Shown here one piece after another: positions 5,071 through 13,191 of a DNA stretch of 13,288 nt. The notes under the pieces were generated by a model. That model did not search any database and was not told the DNA's origin. It saw only the letters and a program-made list of their open reading frames with translations. Source of the DNA: JAVBKU01 sp031553875 (GTDB taxonomy: Bacteria; Bacteroidota; Bacteroidia; Bacteroidales; Rikenellaceae); the NCBI GenBank assembly GCA_031553875.1, contig JAVBKU010000035.1, forward strand, positions 1 to 13,288, read 5' to 3'. The translations under genes were made by a program, and so were the position numbers. Within the stretch, counting starts at the first letter, position 1. The number at the start of each line of letters is the position of its first letter.

Positions 5071-7698
5071 TTATTGCAAAGCCTTGAGCGACTCCTTTAA
5101 GGCGGCTATCTTGGCCTCGGCGTCGGCTTTCTTGGACTGTTCGTTCTCGAGCACCTTGGCGGGCGCACCCTGCACGAAGCGTTCGTTACCGAGCTTCTTC
5201 ATTACCGAAACGAGGAAACCCTCGGTGTATTCCAGCTCGGCGGAGAGCTTGCGGCGCTCCTCCTCCACGTCGATCTTATCGCCCAGCGGAATGAAGAATT
5301 CCGTACTCTTGACGATGAACGAGGCGGCGTTGGGAACCTTGTCCGAGGTAGCTTTTATCGAGCTGAGGTTACCCATCTTGAAGAGCGTCGGCTCGTACTT
5401 TTCGCGGTAGTTGTCGCCCTTGAGTACCAGCAGTTCAACACTCTCGCGGTTGGGAATATTGCGCTCCTTGCGCACGTTGCGGATAGAGGATATCACCTCC
5501 TGCACCTGCGCGAATTCCTCAAGCAGTGTTTCGTTCACAGTCCCGGCCTTTGGCAACTCGGCCATCATCAGGCTTTCGCCCTCCTTGCGGGGGGCAATGT
5601 GCAGCCACAGTTCCTCGGTAACGAACGGCATAAAGGGGTGCAGCAGTTTAAGCAGTTTTTCGAAGAACGCCTTGGCCTGCTCCACGCTCTTGCGGTCGGC
5701 AGGAGCCTGGTAGGCGGGCTTCATCAGCTCGAGGTACCAACCCGAGAAGTCGTCCCAGAAGAGCTTGTAAACGAACATCAGCGCCTCGGAAATACGATAG
5801 TTGTCGAAGTGCTCCTCGATCTGGGCGATGCCGCTGCTCAGAAGAGAGTCGAACCACTCCGACGCCACGCGGTTGTTGTCGCTCTGGGGGAGAGATTCGT
5901 CCACCTGCCATGAGTCTATAAGGCGGTAGGCGTTCCATATCTTGTTGCCGAAGTTGCGGCCCTGTTCGCACAGATTGTCGTCGAATAGCAGGTCGCTGCC
6001 GGCGGCGGAGCAGAGCAACATCGCCATACGTACGCCGTCGGCGCCGTATTCGGCGATCAGATCGAGCGGGTCGGGCGAATTGCCCAGCGACTTGCTCATC
6101 TTTCGGCGCTGCTTGTCCCTGACGATACCTGTCAGGTAGACGTTGCTGAAAGGTTTCTCTCCCCGGAATTCGTACCCCGCGATTATCATCCTCGCCACCC
6201 AGAAGAAAAGTATGTCCGGGGCGGTCACCAGGTCGTTTGTGGGGTAGTAATATTGTATCTCTTTATTCTCCGGCTCGCGGATACCGTCGAAAACGGATAT
6301 GGGCCACAGCCACGACGAGAACCATGTGTCGAGTACGTCGGGGTCCTGTCTCAGGTCGGAGAGAGTGAGCGAAGTGTCGCCGCTCTTCTCCCGGGCCAGC
6401 TTCAGGGCCTCCTCGGGGGTTTCGGCCACTACGTAGCCCCCGGCGGGGAGGTAGTAGGCGGGTATCTGCTGACCCCACCAGAGCTGCCGCGAGATACACC
6501 AGTCCTTCACGTTCTCCATCCAGTGGCGGTAGGTGTTCTTGAACTTGCTGGGGACGAGCGATATGGTGTCGTCCATCACGGCCTTCAGTGCCGGCTCCGA
6601 CAACTCCTTCATCTCCAGGAACCACTGCATCGATAGCTTGGGCTCGATGGGCACGTGCGTACGTTCCGAGTAGCCCACGTTGTTGACGTAAGGCTCCACC
6701 TTTTCCATCAGGCCAGCGGCTTCAAGGTCGCCCTCGATCTTTTCGCGCACATCGAAGCGGTCCATGCCGCAGTAGAGGCCGCCGCCCTTGTCGTTGATAC
6801 AGCCGTTGTCGCAGAATATATCGATCACCTCGAGGTTGTACTTCTCCCCGAGCATGTAGTCGTTCACGTCGTGGGCGGGAGTCACTTTAAGCGCTCCGGT
6901 GCCGAACTCCATATCCACGTAGTCGTCGGCGATAATGGGAATAGCGCGGCCTACCAGCGGCACGATCACCTTCTTGCCCTTGAGGGCGGTGTAGCGCGTG
7001 TCGGCGGGGTTGACGCACAGGGCCGTGTCGCCCAGAATCGTTTCGGGGCGGGTTGTGGCTACAACTACATAGTCGTCGCTGCCCTCCACCTTATAACGCA
7101 GGTAGTAGAGTTTGCCCTGCGACTCGCGGTAGATCACCTCCTCGTCCGAGAGGGCGGTCTGCGCCACGGGATCCCAGTTGACCATGCGGATGCCCCTGTA
7201 TATCTTACCCTTGTTATAGAGGTCGACGAATACCTTGATGACGCTCTCGCTCATGTGGGGATCCATCGTGAAGGCGGTCCTATCCCAGTCGCACGAGGCG
7301 CCGAGCTTCTTGAGCTGTTCGAGGATTATACCCCCGTGCTTCTCCTTCCACTCCCAGGCGTGGGCGAGGAACTGCTCACGGGTGAGGGCCGATTTGTCGA
7401 TACCCTCGTCGCGGAGTTTCTGCACCACCTTGGCTTCGGTGGCGATGGAGGCGTGGTCCGTGCCCGGGACCCAGCAGGCGTTGAAGCCCTGCATGCGCTT
7501 GCGGCGCACCAACACATCCTGTATGGTATTGTTGAGCATGTGGCCCATGTGGAGCATCCCCGTCACGTTGGGCGGTGGTATGACTATTGTATAAGGTTCC
7601 CTGTGGTCGGGAGTGGAGTGGAAGAACTTGTGCTTCAACCAGTAGGCATACCATTTGTCCTCGATCTCCTGAGGGACGTATTTGTCGCCGATGCTCAT
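5071..7698 (-). CDS. valS: Valyl-tRNA synthetase
   Basis: An 875-residue class I aminoacyl-tRNA synthetase that charges tRNA-Val. In order: the HIGH-type signature PPPNVTGMLHMGH with HMGH at 50-53; the CP1 editing domain (roughly 200-350) with TTRPETILGD (215-224) and GTGALKVTPAHD (266-277), which clears mischarged threonine; WCISRQLWWGQQIPAY (400-415) and DVLDTWFSSWLWP (454-466), typical of the Val/Ile/Leu group; KMSKS at 533-537; the anticodon-binding domain (about 640-790); and a C-terminal charged helical arm (about 810-875) that should form the ValS coiled coil. Length and architecture are normal for Bacteroidetes. The ATG at 7698 gives the usual N-terminus (DKYVPQEIEDKWYAYW). It has its own promoter and terminator. 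Confidence 0.98.
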   Translation of the reverse strand: MSIGDKYVPQEIEDKWYAYWLKHKFFHSTPDHREPYTIVIPPPNVTGMLHMGHMLNNTIQDVLVRRKRMQGFNACWVPGTDHASIATEAKVVQKLRDEGIDKSALTREQFLAHAWEWKEKHGGIILEQLKKLGASCDWDRTAFTMDPHMSESVIKVFVDLYNKGKIYRGIRMVNWDPVAQTALSDEEVIYRESQGKLYYLRYKVEGSDDYVVVATTRPETILGDTALCVNPADTRYTALKGKKVIVPLVGRAIPIIADDYVDMEFGTGALKVTPAHDVNDYMLGEKYNLEVIDIFCDNGCINDKGGGLYCGMDRFDVREKIEGDLEAAGLMEKVEPYVNNVGYSERTHVPIEPKLSMQWFLEMKELSEPALKAVMDDTISLVPSKFKNTYRHWMENVKDWCISRQLWWGQQIPAYYLPAGGYVVAETPEEALKLAREKSGDTSLTLSDLRQDPDVLDTWFSSWLWPISVFDGIREPENKEIQYYYPTNDLVTAPDILFFWVARMIIAGYEFRGEKPFSNVYLTGIVRDKQRRKMSKSLGNSPDPLDLIAEYGADGVRMAMLLCSAAGSDLLFDDNLCEQGRNFGNKIWNAYRLIDSWQVDESLPQSDNNRVASEWFDSLLSSGIAQIEEHFDNYRISEALMFVYKLFWDDFSGWYLELMKPAYQAPADRKSVEQAKAFFEKLLKLLHPFMPFVTEELWLHIAPRKEGESLMMAELPKAGTVNETLLEEFAQVQEVISSIRNVRKERNIPNRESVELLVLKGDNYREKYEPTLFKMGNLSSIKATSDKVPNAASFIVKSTEFFIPLGDKIDVEEERRKLSAELEYTEGFLVSVMKKLGNERFVQGAPAKVLENEQSKKADAEAKIAALKESLKALQ

Positions 7699-7772
7699 AA
7701 CTAACTCTTTGTTTGATGTTTACAGTCCTTTGCGTATGTATGGTCTCGCCGCAGGGGTTTTACGCCTCCCGT

Positions 7773-7801
7773 TTTGCGCCGCGGACTATCCCGCAAAGAT
7801 A
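7773..7801 (-). promoter_or_regulatory. Candidate valS promoter -7 box with inverted repeat
   Basis: On the minus strand there is a perfect -7 box TATCTTTG (plus 7794-7801). No good TTTG lies 19 nt upstream, so the -33 is weak. The TTTG of the box starts an inverted repeat, TTTGCG/CGCAAA (plus 7792-7797 with 7773-7778, 13-nt spacer), overlapping the expected start near 7787-7790. This would give a leader of about 90 nt. Confidence 0.5.
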
Positions 7802-7995
7802 AAAAACAGTTTTGGATTTTGCCGCATGAGGGGCCGGGGTCATAAAATATTATGCGGGGAGTCTCCGTTATTAACCTGTGCGCCACCAATACCAAACCTA
7901 AAGGCGCAGGGAGGATAAAATGAATTATTAAGGCGGGAACAAGGGGCGCGGGTGATTCCGGGCGACACGAAAAACGGGGGCAATATCCCCACTAT

Positions 7996-8039
7996 TTTTA
8001 AATATCGGCAAAATCGACTAACTTTGTGGTCCCACAAAG
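7996..8039 (+). promoter_or_regulatory. lon promoter with inverted repeat over the transcription start
   Basis: A T-rich -33 region (TTTT at 7996-7999) is followed by 19 nt and a perfect -7 box TAACTTTG (8019-8026). The box runs into an inverted repeat CTTTGTGG/CCACAAAG (8022-8029/8032-8039) with a 2-nt centre, placed on the predicted +1. A transcription-factor operator is one reading. The leader of about 80 nt ends with AAAGGAG at 8095-8101, 13 nt before the ATG, a rather distant ribosome-binding site. Confidence 0.65.
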
Positions 8040-8114
8040 GGTCGGAAGGCCGAAAGAAGGAAACGAAACACAAAATGTTCCTGCGGAAGGAACGAAAGGA
8101 GTAAATAGCACATT

Positions 8115-10544
8115 ATGAGCAAAAAATATAACAAAGGGGCGGACGACCTGTCCAACTTCCCCGAAATATTAGAAGGACGACACACGGTGATCCCCATCAT
8201 CTCCTCTGAGGATGAGATGGGCGAGGATGTCGTGGTGCCGGGCGTACTACCAATACTCACCCTGCGCAGTTCGGTGCTTTTCCCGGGCTCGATAACCCCC
8301 ATCACCGTGGGCAGGGAGAAATCTATAAAACTTATCCGTGACGTAGAGAGCCAGGGAGAGATGCTCGGCGCCGTACTGCAGAAGCAGAGCGAGATAGAGC
8401 AGCCCTCGCCCGACGACCTATATAAGGTAGGTACCGCCGCGCGCATCCTCAAGATACTCGAGATGCCCAACGGCAACCTGACCGTCATCCTCCACGGCCT
8501 CGAGCGCGTGGAGATAAAGGAGTATGTCTCCACCGAGCCCTACTTCAAAGCCACGGTCAACGCGCTAAAGGACACCACTCCCGACGACACCAACCTCGAG
8601 TTCGACGCTCTGGTGGATTCGGTGAAGGACGTTGCGATCAACATCATCAACATCTCCCCGAACATGCCGAAGGAGGCGTCATTCGCCATCAAGAATATCG
8701 ACAGCAAACGGGGGATAATCAACTTTATCTGCTCCAACCTGGAGTTGCCCGACTCCGACCGCCAGCGCCTGCTGGAGGCTCCGGGTCTGTTGGCCCGCGC
8801 CCGCAAGCTGCTCGAGATACTCGTACACGAGCAGCACCTGGCCGAACTGAAGAACGACATCCAGAGCAAGGTTAAGCAGGATATCGACCAGCAGCAGAAG
8901 GAGTATTTCCTCCAGCAGCAGATACGTACCATACAGAACGAGCTCGACGGCGGCGACCCCGTGGGCCGCGACTTCGAGGAGCTCCAGAAGAAGGCCGAGA
9001 AGAAGAAATGGAATAAGCAGACCGAGGAACTTTTCTATAAAGAACTGTCTAAACTCGAGAGGATGAATCCCGCCGTGGCCGAATACTCGGTGCAGATGAA
9101 CTACCTGCAGCTGATGCTCGACCTGCCGTGGGAGGAATGCACCAAGGACAACCTCGACCTGGAGAGGGCCAAGAAGCGCCTCGACTCCGACCATTTCGGC
9201 CTCGACGAAGTGAAGGACCGCATCCTAGAGCATCTGGCCGTGATCAAGCTCAAGGGAGACCTCAAGTCCCCGATAATCTGCCTCTACGGCCCTCCGGGCG
9301 TGGGAAAGACCTCCCTGGGCAAGAGCGTGGCCGCCTCGCTCAAGCGTAAGTTCGGGCGTATATCGCTCGGCGGCCTGCACGACGAGGCCGAGATCCGCGG
9401 ACACAGGAAGACGTACATCGGCGCGATGCCGGGACGTATAATACAGACCATCAAGAGGGCTGGCTCGTCCAACCCGGTCATCATCCTCGACGAGATCGAC
9501 AAGGTGGGCGCGCTGTCCAACCACGGCGACCCCTCGTCGGCCCTGCTCGAAGTGCTCGACCCGGAACAGAACACCTCGTTCCATGACAACTACCTCGACA
9601 CCGAGTACGACCTGTCGAAGGTGCTGTTCATCGCCACGGCCAACAATATCGCCACCATCAACCCCGCCCTGCGCGACAGGATGGAGATGATAAATATTCC
9701 GGGCTACATACTTGAAGACAAGGTGCAGATAGCCCGCAAGCACCTCATCCCCAAGCAACTCAAGGCCCATGGCGTCCCTGCCTCGGCGTTGAAGATAACG
9801 GATAAGGTGATTGAGAAGATCATAGCCGAGTACACCCGCGAATCGGGCGTGCGTACCCTCGACAAGCGCATCGCCAAGATCGTGCGCCACAGGGCCAAAA
9901 ATATCGGTTTCAACGAAGAGTTCAAGCCGCAGATTTCGGCCGCCGACGTCGAAAAGATTCTCGGCGTGCCCCGCTTCCGCAACGAAATGTACGAAGTGGA
10001 CGGCATGGTGGGCGTGGTTACGGGTCTGGCATGGACCGAAGTGGGCGGCGACATCCTCTACGTGGAGTCGATACTAACCCCGGGCAAGGGAGCGCTGTCG
10101 CTCACGGGTAACCTGGGCGACGTGATGAAGGAGTCGGCGACCATAGCCCTTCAGTGGGTTAAGGCCCACCACGAGGAGCTTGGGATTCCGGTTGAGAAGT
10201 TCGAGAAGAACGACGTCAATATCCACGTGCCCGAGGGAGCTATTCCCAAGGACGGCCCCAGCGCGGGTATCACGATGATAACATCCATCGCCTCGACCTT
10301 CACGGGCCGCAAGGTGAGGGACCATATCGCCATGACCGGCGAGACCACGCTCCGTGGCAGGGTGCTGCCCGTGGGCGGGATCAAGGAGAAGATGCTGGCC
10401 GCCAAGAGGGCGGGCATCTCCGACATAATCCTCAGCGAAGAGAACCAGAGGGATATCAAGGAGATCACCCCCGAATACCTCGAAGGGCTCACGTTCCACT
10501 ACGTGCGCACCATCGACGAGGTGCTGGCCAAGGCTCTGCTTTAA
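8115..10544 (+). CDS. lon: ATP-dependent protease Lon (LonA type)
   Basis: An 809-residue cytoplasmic AAA+ serine protease that degrades misfolded and regulatory proteins. The N-terminal substrate-binding LON domain covers about residues 40-240, starting VLPILTLRSSVLFPGSITPI, then a helical coiled-coil stretch (about 245-310). The AAA+ module has Walker A GPPGVGKT (392-399) and Walker B IILDEID (456-462). The protease domain holds catalytic Ser716 in PKDGPSAG and Lys759 in GGIKEKML, 43 residues apart as in E. coli Lon (Ser679/Lys722). Length is near the family norm, with an acidic N-terminal extension of about 40 residues ahead of the LON domain, as I recall for Bacteroidetes Lon. The ATG at 8115 is the only sensible start. 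It is a single-gene unit with its own promoter and terminator. Heat or stress control is likely for the family but not shown by the sequence. Confidence 0.98.
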   Translation: MSKKYNKGADDLSNFPEILEGRHTVIPIISSEDEMGEDVVVPGVLPILTLRSSVLFPGSITPITVGREKSIKLIRDVESQGEMLGAVLQKQSEIEQPSPDDLYKVGTAARILKILEMPNGNLTVILHGLERVEIKEYVSTEPYFKATVNALKDTTPDDTNLEFDALVDSVKDVAINIINISPNMPKEASFAIKNIDSKRGIINFICSNLELPDSDRQRLLEAPGLLARARKLLEILVHEQHLAELKNDIQSKVKQDIDQQQKEYFLQQQIRTIQNELDGGDPVGRDFEELQKKAEKKKWNKQTEELFYKELSKLERMNPAVAEYSVQMNYLQLMLDLPWEECTKDNLDLERAKKRLDSDHFGLDEVKDRILEHLAVIKLKGDLKSPIICLYGPPGVGKTSLGKSVAASLKRKFGRISLGGLHDEAEIRGHRKTYIGAMPGRIIQTIKRAGSSNPVIILDEIDKVGALSNHGDPSSALLEVLDPEQNTSFHDNYLDTEYDLSKVLFIATANNIATINPALRDRMEMINIPGYILEDKVQIARKHLIPKQLKAHGVPASALKITDKVIEKIIAEYTRESGVRTLDKRIAKIVRHRAKNIGFNEEFKPQISAADVEKILGVPRFRNEMYEVDGMVGVVTGLAWTEVGGDILYVESILTPGKGALSLTGNLGDVMKESATIALQWVKAHHEELGIPVEKFEKNDVNIHVPEGAIPKDGPSAGITMITSIASTFTGRKVRDHIAMTGETTLRGRVLPVGGIKEKMLAAKRAGISDIILSEENQRDIKEITPEYLEGLTFHYVRTIDEVLAKALL

Positions 10545-10589
10545 TGTAGGGAGGCCGGTTTTCGGCCGCTCCGGAAGATACTATAGCCG

Positions 10590-10626
10590 TTCGGGCGGGA
10601 CTTTACAGGTCCCGCCCGAACTTTTT
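10590..10626 (+). terminator. lon terminator
   Basis: A perfect 12-bp stem TTCGGGCGGGAC/GTCCCGCCCGAA (10590-10601/10609-10620) with a 7-nt loop is followed by CTTTTT. It lies 45 nt after the lon stop. Confidence 0.93.
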
Positions 10627-10652
10627 CAGAGAGATCAGTATCCGGTTAATTT

Positions 10653-10812
10653 CTACTTTTGGCATTGCCCCAAAAGTAGCAAAAGCTCTAGCCGCGATTT
10701 CTGTCGGGGTCTCTTCCGGGAGGCTTCCCTAGTTACGCGATAACTCGGGTGATCTCCCTCACGAGACCTATCTCCGACAGAAACCCGAAGCGGCGGATTA
10801 TTTCGTAATTCC
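10653..10812 (+). repeat. Dispersed hairpin-chain element, copy 2
   Basis: It lies between the lon terminator and the dnaG promoter. It starts directly at the hairpin CTACTTTTGG/CCAAAAGTAG (10653-10662/10670-10679, loop CATTGCC) and lacks the upstream small stems of copies 1 and 3. The long stem is preserved: GCCGC/GCGGC (10691-10695/10790-10794), TTTCTGTCGG/CCGACAGAAA (10698-10707/10774-10783) and GGTCTC/GAGACC (10708-10713/10763-10768). Against copy 1 the pairs 4209-4294 and 4215-4288 are C-G, while here the equivalent pairs 10698-10783 and 10704-10777 are T-A. These two double changes preserve pairing. Confidence 0.85.
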
Positions 10813-10874
10813 TTTATAATTCTTTCTATCCCATTCGCCGAAAACAATATAATTCTCTCCGTGTGCCGGGGCAC

Positions 10875-10922
10875 TTTGAATAATCCTCCAAATAGACTAC
10901 CTTTGGAAGCCCCAGCTTCCAA
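10875..10922 (+). promoter_or_regulatory. dnaG promoter with inverted repeat over the transcription start
   Basis: A perfect consensus: TTTG (10875-10878), 19-nt spacer, TACCTTTG (10898-10905). The end of the -7 box starts the inverted repeat TTGGAAGC/GCTTCCAA (10903-10910/10915-10922) with centre CCCA, close to the expected +1 at about 10910-10912. The short leader carries AAGGAGGGG (10925-10933), a purine-rich stretch 14 nt before the ATG at 10948. Confidence 0.85.
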
Positions 10923-10947
10923 GAAAGGAGGGGAAGATAACAGGCCG

Positions 10948-12903
10948 ATGATCGACAGGGATACCATAGACAGGATATTTTCCGCCGCCAACATAGCGGA
11001 GGTGGTGGGCGATTTCGTGACCCTCAAGAAAAAAGGGGTCAACTATCAGGCCTGTTGCCCGTTCCATAACGAGAAGACCCCGTCGTTCGTGGTGTCGCCC
11101 TCCAAGGGCCTGTTCAAATGCTTCGGATGCGGCAAGGGCGGCAACGCCGTGACCTTCGTGATGGAGCACGAGAAGATGGGCTATGTCGACGCCCTGAAGT
11201 ACGTCGCCAAGAAGTACAACATCGAGGTGCAGGAGCGCGAGCTCTCCCCCGACGAGGTGAGGCGCAACGACGACCGCGAGAGCATGATGGTGGCCACATC
11301 CTTCGCCGCCGAATATTTCAAGGACATACTGCATAACTCCACCGAGGGGCAGAACATAGGCCTCGCCTACTTCCGCGAGAGGGGATTCAGCGACGCCACC
11401 ATACAGGAGTTCGAGCTCGGGTTCTCGCCCTCCGGCGGCGACACCTTCTCCCAGGCGGCGCTAAAGGCGGGCTACAAAGAGGAATTCCTGATCTCTACGG
11501 GCCTGACCATCAAGCGTGACGACGGCTCGGGCTTCCTCGACCGCTTCAGGGAGAGGGTCATGTTCCCCATCCACAATATCAGCGGCAGGGTCATCGCCTT
11601 CGGCGGCCGCACCCTGCGTACCGATAAGAAATTAGCCAAGTACGTCAACTCGCCTGAGAGCGAGATATACCATAAGAGCAACGTCCTCTACGGCCTGTTC
11701 CAGTCGAAGAAGGCCATATCGCAGGAGGATTGTTCTATCCTTGTGGAGGGCTATACCGACGTTATTTCCATGCACCAGGCGGGAGTGAAGAACGTGGTGG
11801 CCTCGTCGGGGACATCGCTCACCACCGATCAGATACGCCTCATAAGCCGATTCACTAAGAACGTGACGGTGATCTACGACGGCGACGCCGCAGGGATCAA
11901 GGCCTCGATCAGGGGTATCGACATGATACTGGCCGAAGGACTGAACGTGAGGGTGGTATTGCTGCCAGACGGCGACGACCCCGACTCCTTCGCCCGGAAA
12001 AACAATTCAGCGCAGTTTCAGGAATATATCCGCGCCCACGAAGAGGACTTTATCTCGTTCAAGGCGCGCCTGTTGATGGACGAGGCACAGAACGACCCCA
12101 TCAAGCGCGCGGCCCTTATCACCGATATGGTCGATTCGATATCTGTGATCCCCGACCCCATATCCCGCTCGGTGTTTGCCGCCGAGTGCGCCCGCACGAT
12201 GGGTATTCAGGAGAGGGTGCTCGTGGAGGAGATCGCCCGCCGCAACGTGGGTAGAGCAGCCGGGAGCGAGGCGCGCGAATTCGTCCGCACACAGCAGAGG
12301 ATGGAGCGGCAGGCCGAGGCTTTGAACGCGCTGCCCTCCGGAGCGTCGATGGGAAGCAGCTGCGAGGAGGTGGAGCGCGAGCTGATAAAATACCTGCTCA
12401 AGTACGGCGATAAGACTTTCGATTATAAGGAAGGCAAGGAGATAGTGCAGTTCAACGTGGCCGACGTGATAATCAGCGACCTGCTCAATAACAGCGCCGT
12501 ATTCTCCGTGCCTCAGTTAGACACGGTGTTCAGGGAGTACGTGCGTATGTACGAGAACGGCGAGAGCGTGGCGATGCACCACTTTATCAACTATCCCGAT
12601 CCGGTGGTGTGCGATATGGTGGTGGGACTTCTGACCTCCGACGATAACTACGTGGCCAGCTCGATGTGGAAGAAGCACGACATCATAGTCGAGAGCGAGG
12701 AGCAACGCCTGGGCGTAGCTATCCCGCGTACTATAATAATATATAAGTGCAAGATCATCGAGGGGATCATCAAGCAACTCACCGCTAAACTCTGCGAGGA
12801 AGGCCTCGGCGAGGAGGACGCGATGCGCGTGAGCCAGCAGATATCAGCCCTGAACAAGGAACGCATCTCGATATCGAAGAAACTGTCGAGGTTGATAATA
12901 TAG
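10948..12903 (+). CDS. dnaG: DNA primase
   Basis: A 651-residue bacterial primase that makes RNA primers at the replication fork. The N-terminal CHC2 zinc finger has Cys37, His40, Cys58 and Cys61 (CPFH...CFGC), followed by the catalytic core. The TOPRIM metal site shows EGYTD (267-271), DGDAAG (311-316) and PDGDDPD (340-346). The C-terminal region (about 450-651) is helical and diverged, as expected for the DnaB-binding domain. The start at 10948 gives MIDRDTIDRIFSAANIAEVVGDFV, the standard DnaG N-terminus. An in-frame upstream ATG at 10861 would lie before the promoter -7 box and is rejected. Unlike the classic rpsU-dnaG-rpoD operon of proteobacteria, dnaG here is transcribed alone, between a promoter and a terminator, with repeat copies on both sides. 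Confidence 0.98.
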   Translation: MIDRDTIDRIFSAANIAEVVGDFVTLKKKGVNYQACCPFHNEKTPSFVVSPSKGLFKCFGCGKGGNAVTFVMEHEKMGYVDALKYVAKKYNIEVQERELSPDEVRRNDDRESMMVATSFAAEYFKDILHNSTEGQNIGLAYFRERGFSDATIQEFELGFSPSGGDTFSQAALKAGYKEEFLISTGLTIKRDDGSGFLDRFRERVMFPIHNISGRVIAFGGRTLRTDKKLAKYVNSPESEIYHKSNVLYGLFQSKKAISQEDCSILVEGYTDVISMHQAGVKNVVASSGTSLTTDQIRLISRFTKNVTVIYDGDAAGIKASIRGIDMILAEGLNVRVVLLPDGDDPDSFARKNNSAQFQEYIRAHEEDFISFKARLLMDEAQNDPIKRAALITDMVDSISVIPDPISRSVFAAECARTMGIQERVLVEEIARRNVGRAAGSEAREFVRTQQRMERQAEALNALPSGASMGSSCEEVERELIKYLLKYGDKTFDYKEGKEIVQFNVADVIISDLLNNSAVFSVPQLDTVFREYVRMYENGESVAMHHFINYPDPVVCDMVVGLLTSDDNYVASSMWKKHDIIVESEEQRLGVAIPRTIIIYKCKIIEGIIKQLTAKLCEEGLGEEDAMRVSQQISALNKERISISKKLSRLII

Positions 12904-12928
12904 GGGGTGATGATTGGAGTGTAATAAT

Positions 12929-12966
12929 GGTGGCCGGTGCAAAAAGTACCGGCCACCTTGTTTTTT
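12929..12966 (+). terminator. dnaG terminator
   Basis: A perfect 10-bp stem GGTGGCCGGT/ACCGGCCACC (12929-12938/12948-12957) with a 9-nt loop is followed by TTG and six T. A second small hairpin, GGCACCC/GGGTGCC (12969-12975/12979-12985), follows directly and may act as a backup. Confidence 0.93.
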
Positions 12967-13018
12967 AAGGCACCCGGTGGGTGCCTGCCTTCCGCCAATT
13001 GCGGTATATTCACGCCCG

Positions 13019-13136
13019 GACGGGGGTCGAGGGAATCCGTTAAAAAACGACGCTGTGTCTAACGACTGTTAGACAGGCCGCAGGCTTGGCTAAAAAGGAG
13101 GAGTTCGACGTTTTAGGATGTACGAAGACCCCTGTC
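13019..13136 (+). other. Possible structured non-coding RNA or upstream module of repeat copy 3
   Basis: No coding frame is credible here, but complementary segments nest. An outer 10-bp helix pairs GACGGGGGTC (13019-13028) with GACCCCTGTC (13127-13136), including one G-T wobble. An inner helix pairs AAAACGACG (13044-13052) with CGACGTTTT (13106-13114) across one A-A mismatch. Inside it lies a perfect hairpin TGTCTAAC/GTTAGACA (13056-13063/13068-13075) with loop GACT, then a smaller GCC/GGC stem around 13078-13089. I do not recognise an Rfam family. No promoter was found directly upstream. The strand is assumed from the orientation of the adjoining repeat. Confidence 0.35.
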
Positions 13137-13165
13137 AGTGAATATCTGCAGGCGGCACTTTTTGG

Positions 13166-13191
13166 GTACCTTTTGTGTGCACAAAAGGTAC
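13166..13191 (+). repeat. 26-bp near-perfect palindrome upstream of repeat copy 3
   Basis: GTACCTTTTGTG (13166-13177) and CACAAAAGGTAC (13180-13191) are perfect complements separated by TG. In layout it resembles the CTACTTTTGG/CCAAAAGTAG hairpin of the repeat family. Its last bases (GTAC) are where similarity between copies 1 and 3 begins. Confidence 0.75.

Larger units (their letters stand above)
7699..8114. other. Divergent valS-lon intergenic region
   Basis: These 416 nt hold the valS promoter on the left and the lon promoter on the right. Between them (about 7802-7995) I see only weak features: CATAA/TTATG near 7841-7854 and a TGCGCC/GGCGCA stem with a long loop around 7880-7910. Short frames exist on both strands (for example 7682-7918 plus and 7840-8073 minus), but their products look like translated non-coding sequence. 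Confidence 0.6.

Noticed and set aside
6655..7704. 349-codon plus-strand frame antisense to valS
   Set aside because: Mirror frame of a GC-rich gene, rich in Val/His/Ala repeats; ValS on the minus strand explains the whole interval.
10861..10947. Upstream in-frame start extending DnaG by 29 residues
   Set aside because: It would begin before the dnaG promoter boxes, and the extension does not resemble DnaG; Met at 10948 gives the family N-terminus.
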